Source of the DNA: Candidatus Altarchaeales archaeon A3
GTDB taxonomy: Archaea; Altiarchaeota; Altiarchaeia; Altiarchaeales; Altiarchaeaceae
DNA: 6,982 bases
Reading direction: 5' to 3'
Assembly (NCBI GenBank): GCA_002083985.1
Contig: MTER01000024.1
Location: 1-6,982 of the forward strand
Shown: positions 6,812 to 6,982 of the stretch, piece after piece
Layout of the letters: every line of letters starts with the position of its first letter
How positions within the stretch are numbered: the first letter of the stretch is position 1
Translations under genes and position numbers: made by a program
Notes under the pieces: generated by a model
Told to the model about the DNA's origin: nothing
Databases searched by the model: none
What the model saw: only the letters and a program-made list of their open reading frames with translations

Positions 6812-6821
6812 TTTAAATATT
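6812..6821 (+). promoter_or_regulatory. TATA-like box for the gene at 6866
   Basis: TTTAAATATT is a fair archaeal TATA match. A start about 25 bases downstream, near 6842, would leave a leader of roughly 25 bases before the ATG at 6866, which is a typical distance. Confidence 0.4.
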
Positions 6822-6865
6822 AAAAAATATTCTGATTTTATAATTTTACAATTTGAAAAAACAAA

Positions 6866-6982
6866 ATGAAAACATACGAAGAAAGGTATGAAAATTACAC
6901 GAAATGGATAAAAGAAACAGACAAATACATGGATGTTATTTGTTCGGAATCCGCAGTAAATATGCTTTTTAATATAAATGGC
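6866..6982 (+). CDS. Start of an unrecognised protein, cut by the window end
   Basis: An open frame of 39 codons begins with ATG at 6866 and is still open at the last base. The visible part is hydrophilic and charged, rich in Lys, Glu and Tyr (MKTYEERYENYTKWIKETD and on), with a following ICSESAVNMLFNING segment; it has no signal peptide or membrane helix. I do not recognise a family. In its favour are the ACAAAATG start context shared with two other genes here and a TATA-like box at a sensible distance. No Shine-Dalgarno sequence is present. It is transcribed away from the surface-protein operon. The true length and function cannot be judged from this piece. Confidence 0.6.
   Translation, partial: MKTYEERYENYTKWIKETDKYMDVICSESAVNMLFNING

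Larger units (their letters stand above)
6455..6865. other. 411-base divergent intergenic region without a convincing gene
   Basis: The stretch separates the minus-strand surface-protein operon from the plus-strand gene at 6866, so it should hold promoters for both directions. It contains a hairpin at 6568-6585, an inverted repeat at 6722-6790, TATA-like boxes at 6705-6714 and 6812-6821 on the plus strand, and words shared with the 2722-2886 gap. I find no tRNA, rRNA or CRISPR pattern. The only open frames are very short and lack codon or family signals. Confidence 0.7.

Overview
The window is A+T-rich (about two thirds by eye) and most likely from an archaeon, probably a methanogen- or ANME-related euryarchaeote. 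The case rests on a surface protein built of archaeal-style CARDB/NEW3 repeats, TATA-like boxes, start codons mostly lacking Shine-Dalgarno sequences, and a corrinoid gene set of the archaeal salvage type. The lineage cannot be fixed from the sequence alone.

Region 1 (1-2721, + strand) is a corrinoid module. It holds the end of a BtuC/FecCD permease, its BtuD/FepC-type ATPase, and cbiB (adenosylcobinamide-phosphate synthase), separated by only 20-30 bases and probably co-transcribed. The likely logic is import of corrinoid followed by its remodelling into cobamide. cbiB carries an in-frame TAG at codon 135. The reading frame continues past it without any shift, and the residues on both sides match the CbiB family. 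The alternatives are pyrrolysine or other readthrough, a fresh nonsense mutation, or a base error. All five complete genes other than cbiB, or including it if TAG is read, end in TAA; none ends in TAG. This is the most interesting observation here.

Region 2 (2722-2886) is a short convergent intergenic stretch with T-rich terminators for both strands. A 13-base inverted repeat has its outer copy inside the last codons of the neighbouring ABC ATPase gene.

Region 3 (2887-6454, - strand) reads, in transcription order: a 525-residue membrane-anchored surface protein with four CARDB-like repeats, a MacB/FtsX-type permease, and a LolD/MacB-type ATPase. Together they look like a split MacB-type transporter or mechanotransmission complex in which the repeat protein may replace the bacterial MacA adaptor. 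A 111-base gap after the first gene holds a TATA-like box and two mutually exclusive hairpins.

Region 4 (6455-6865) is 411 bases without a convincing gene, with a small hairpin, a spaced inverted repeat and TATA-like boxes. Region 5 (6866-6982) is the start of an unrecognised + strand gene that runs off the window.
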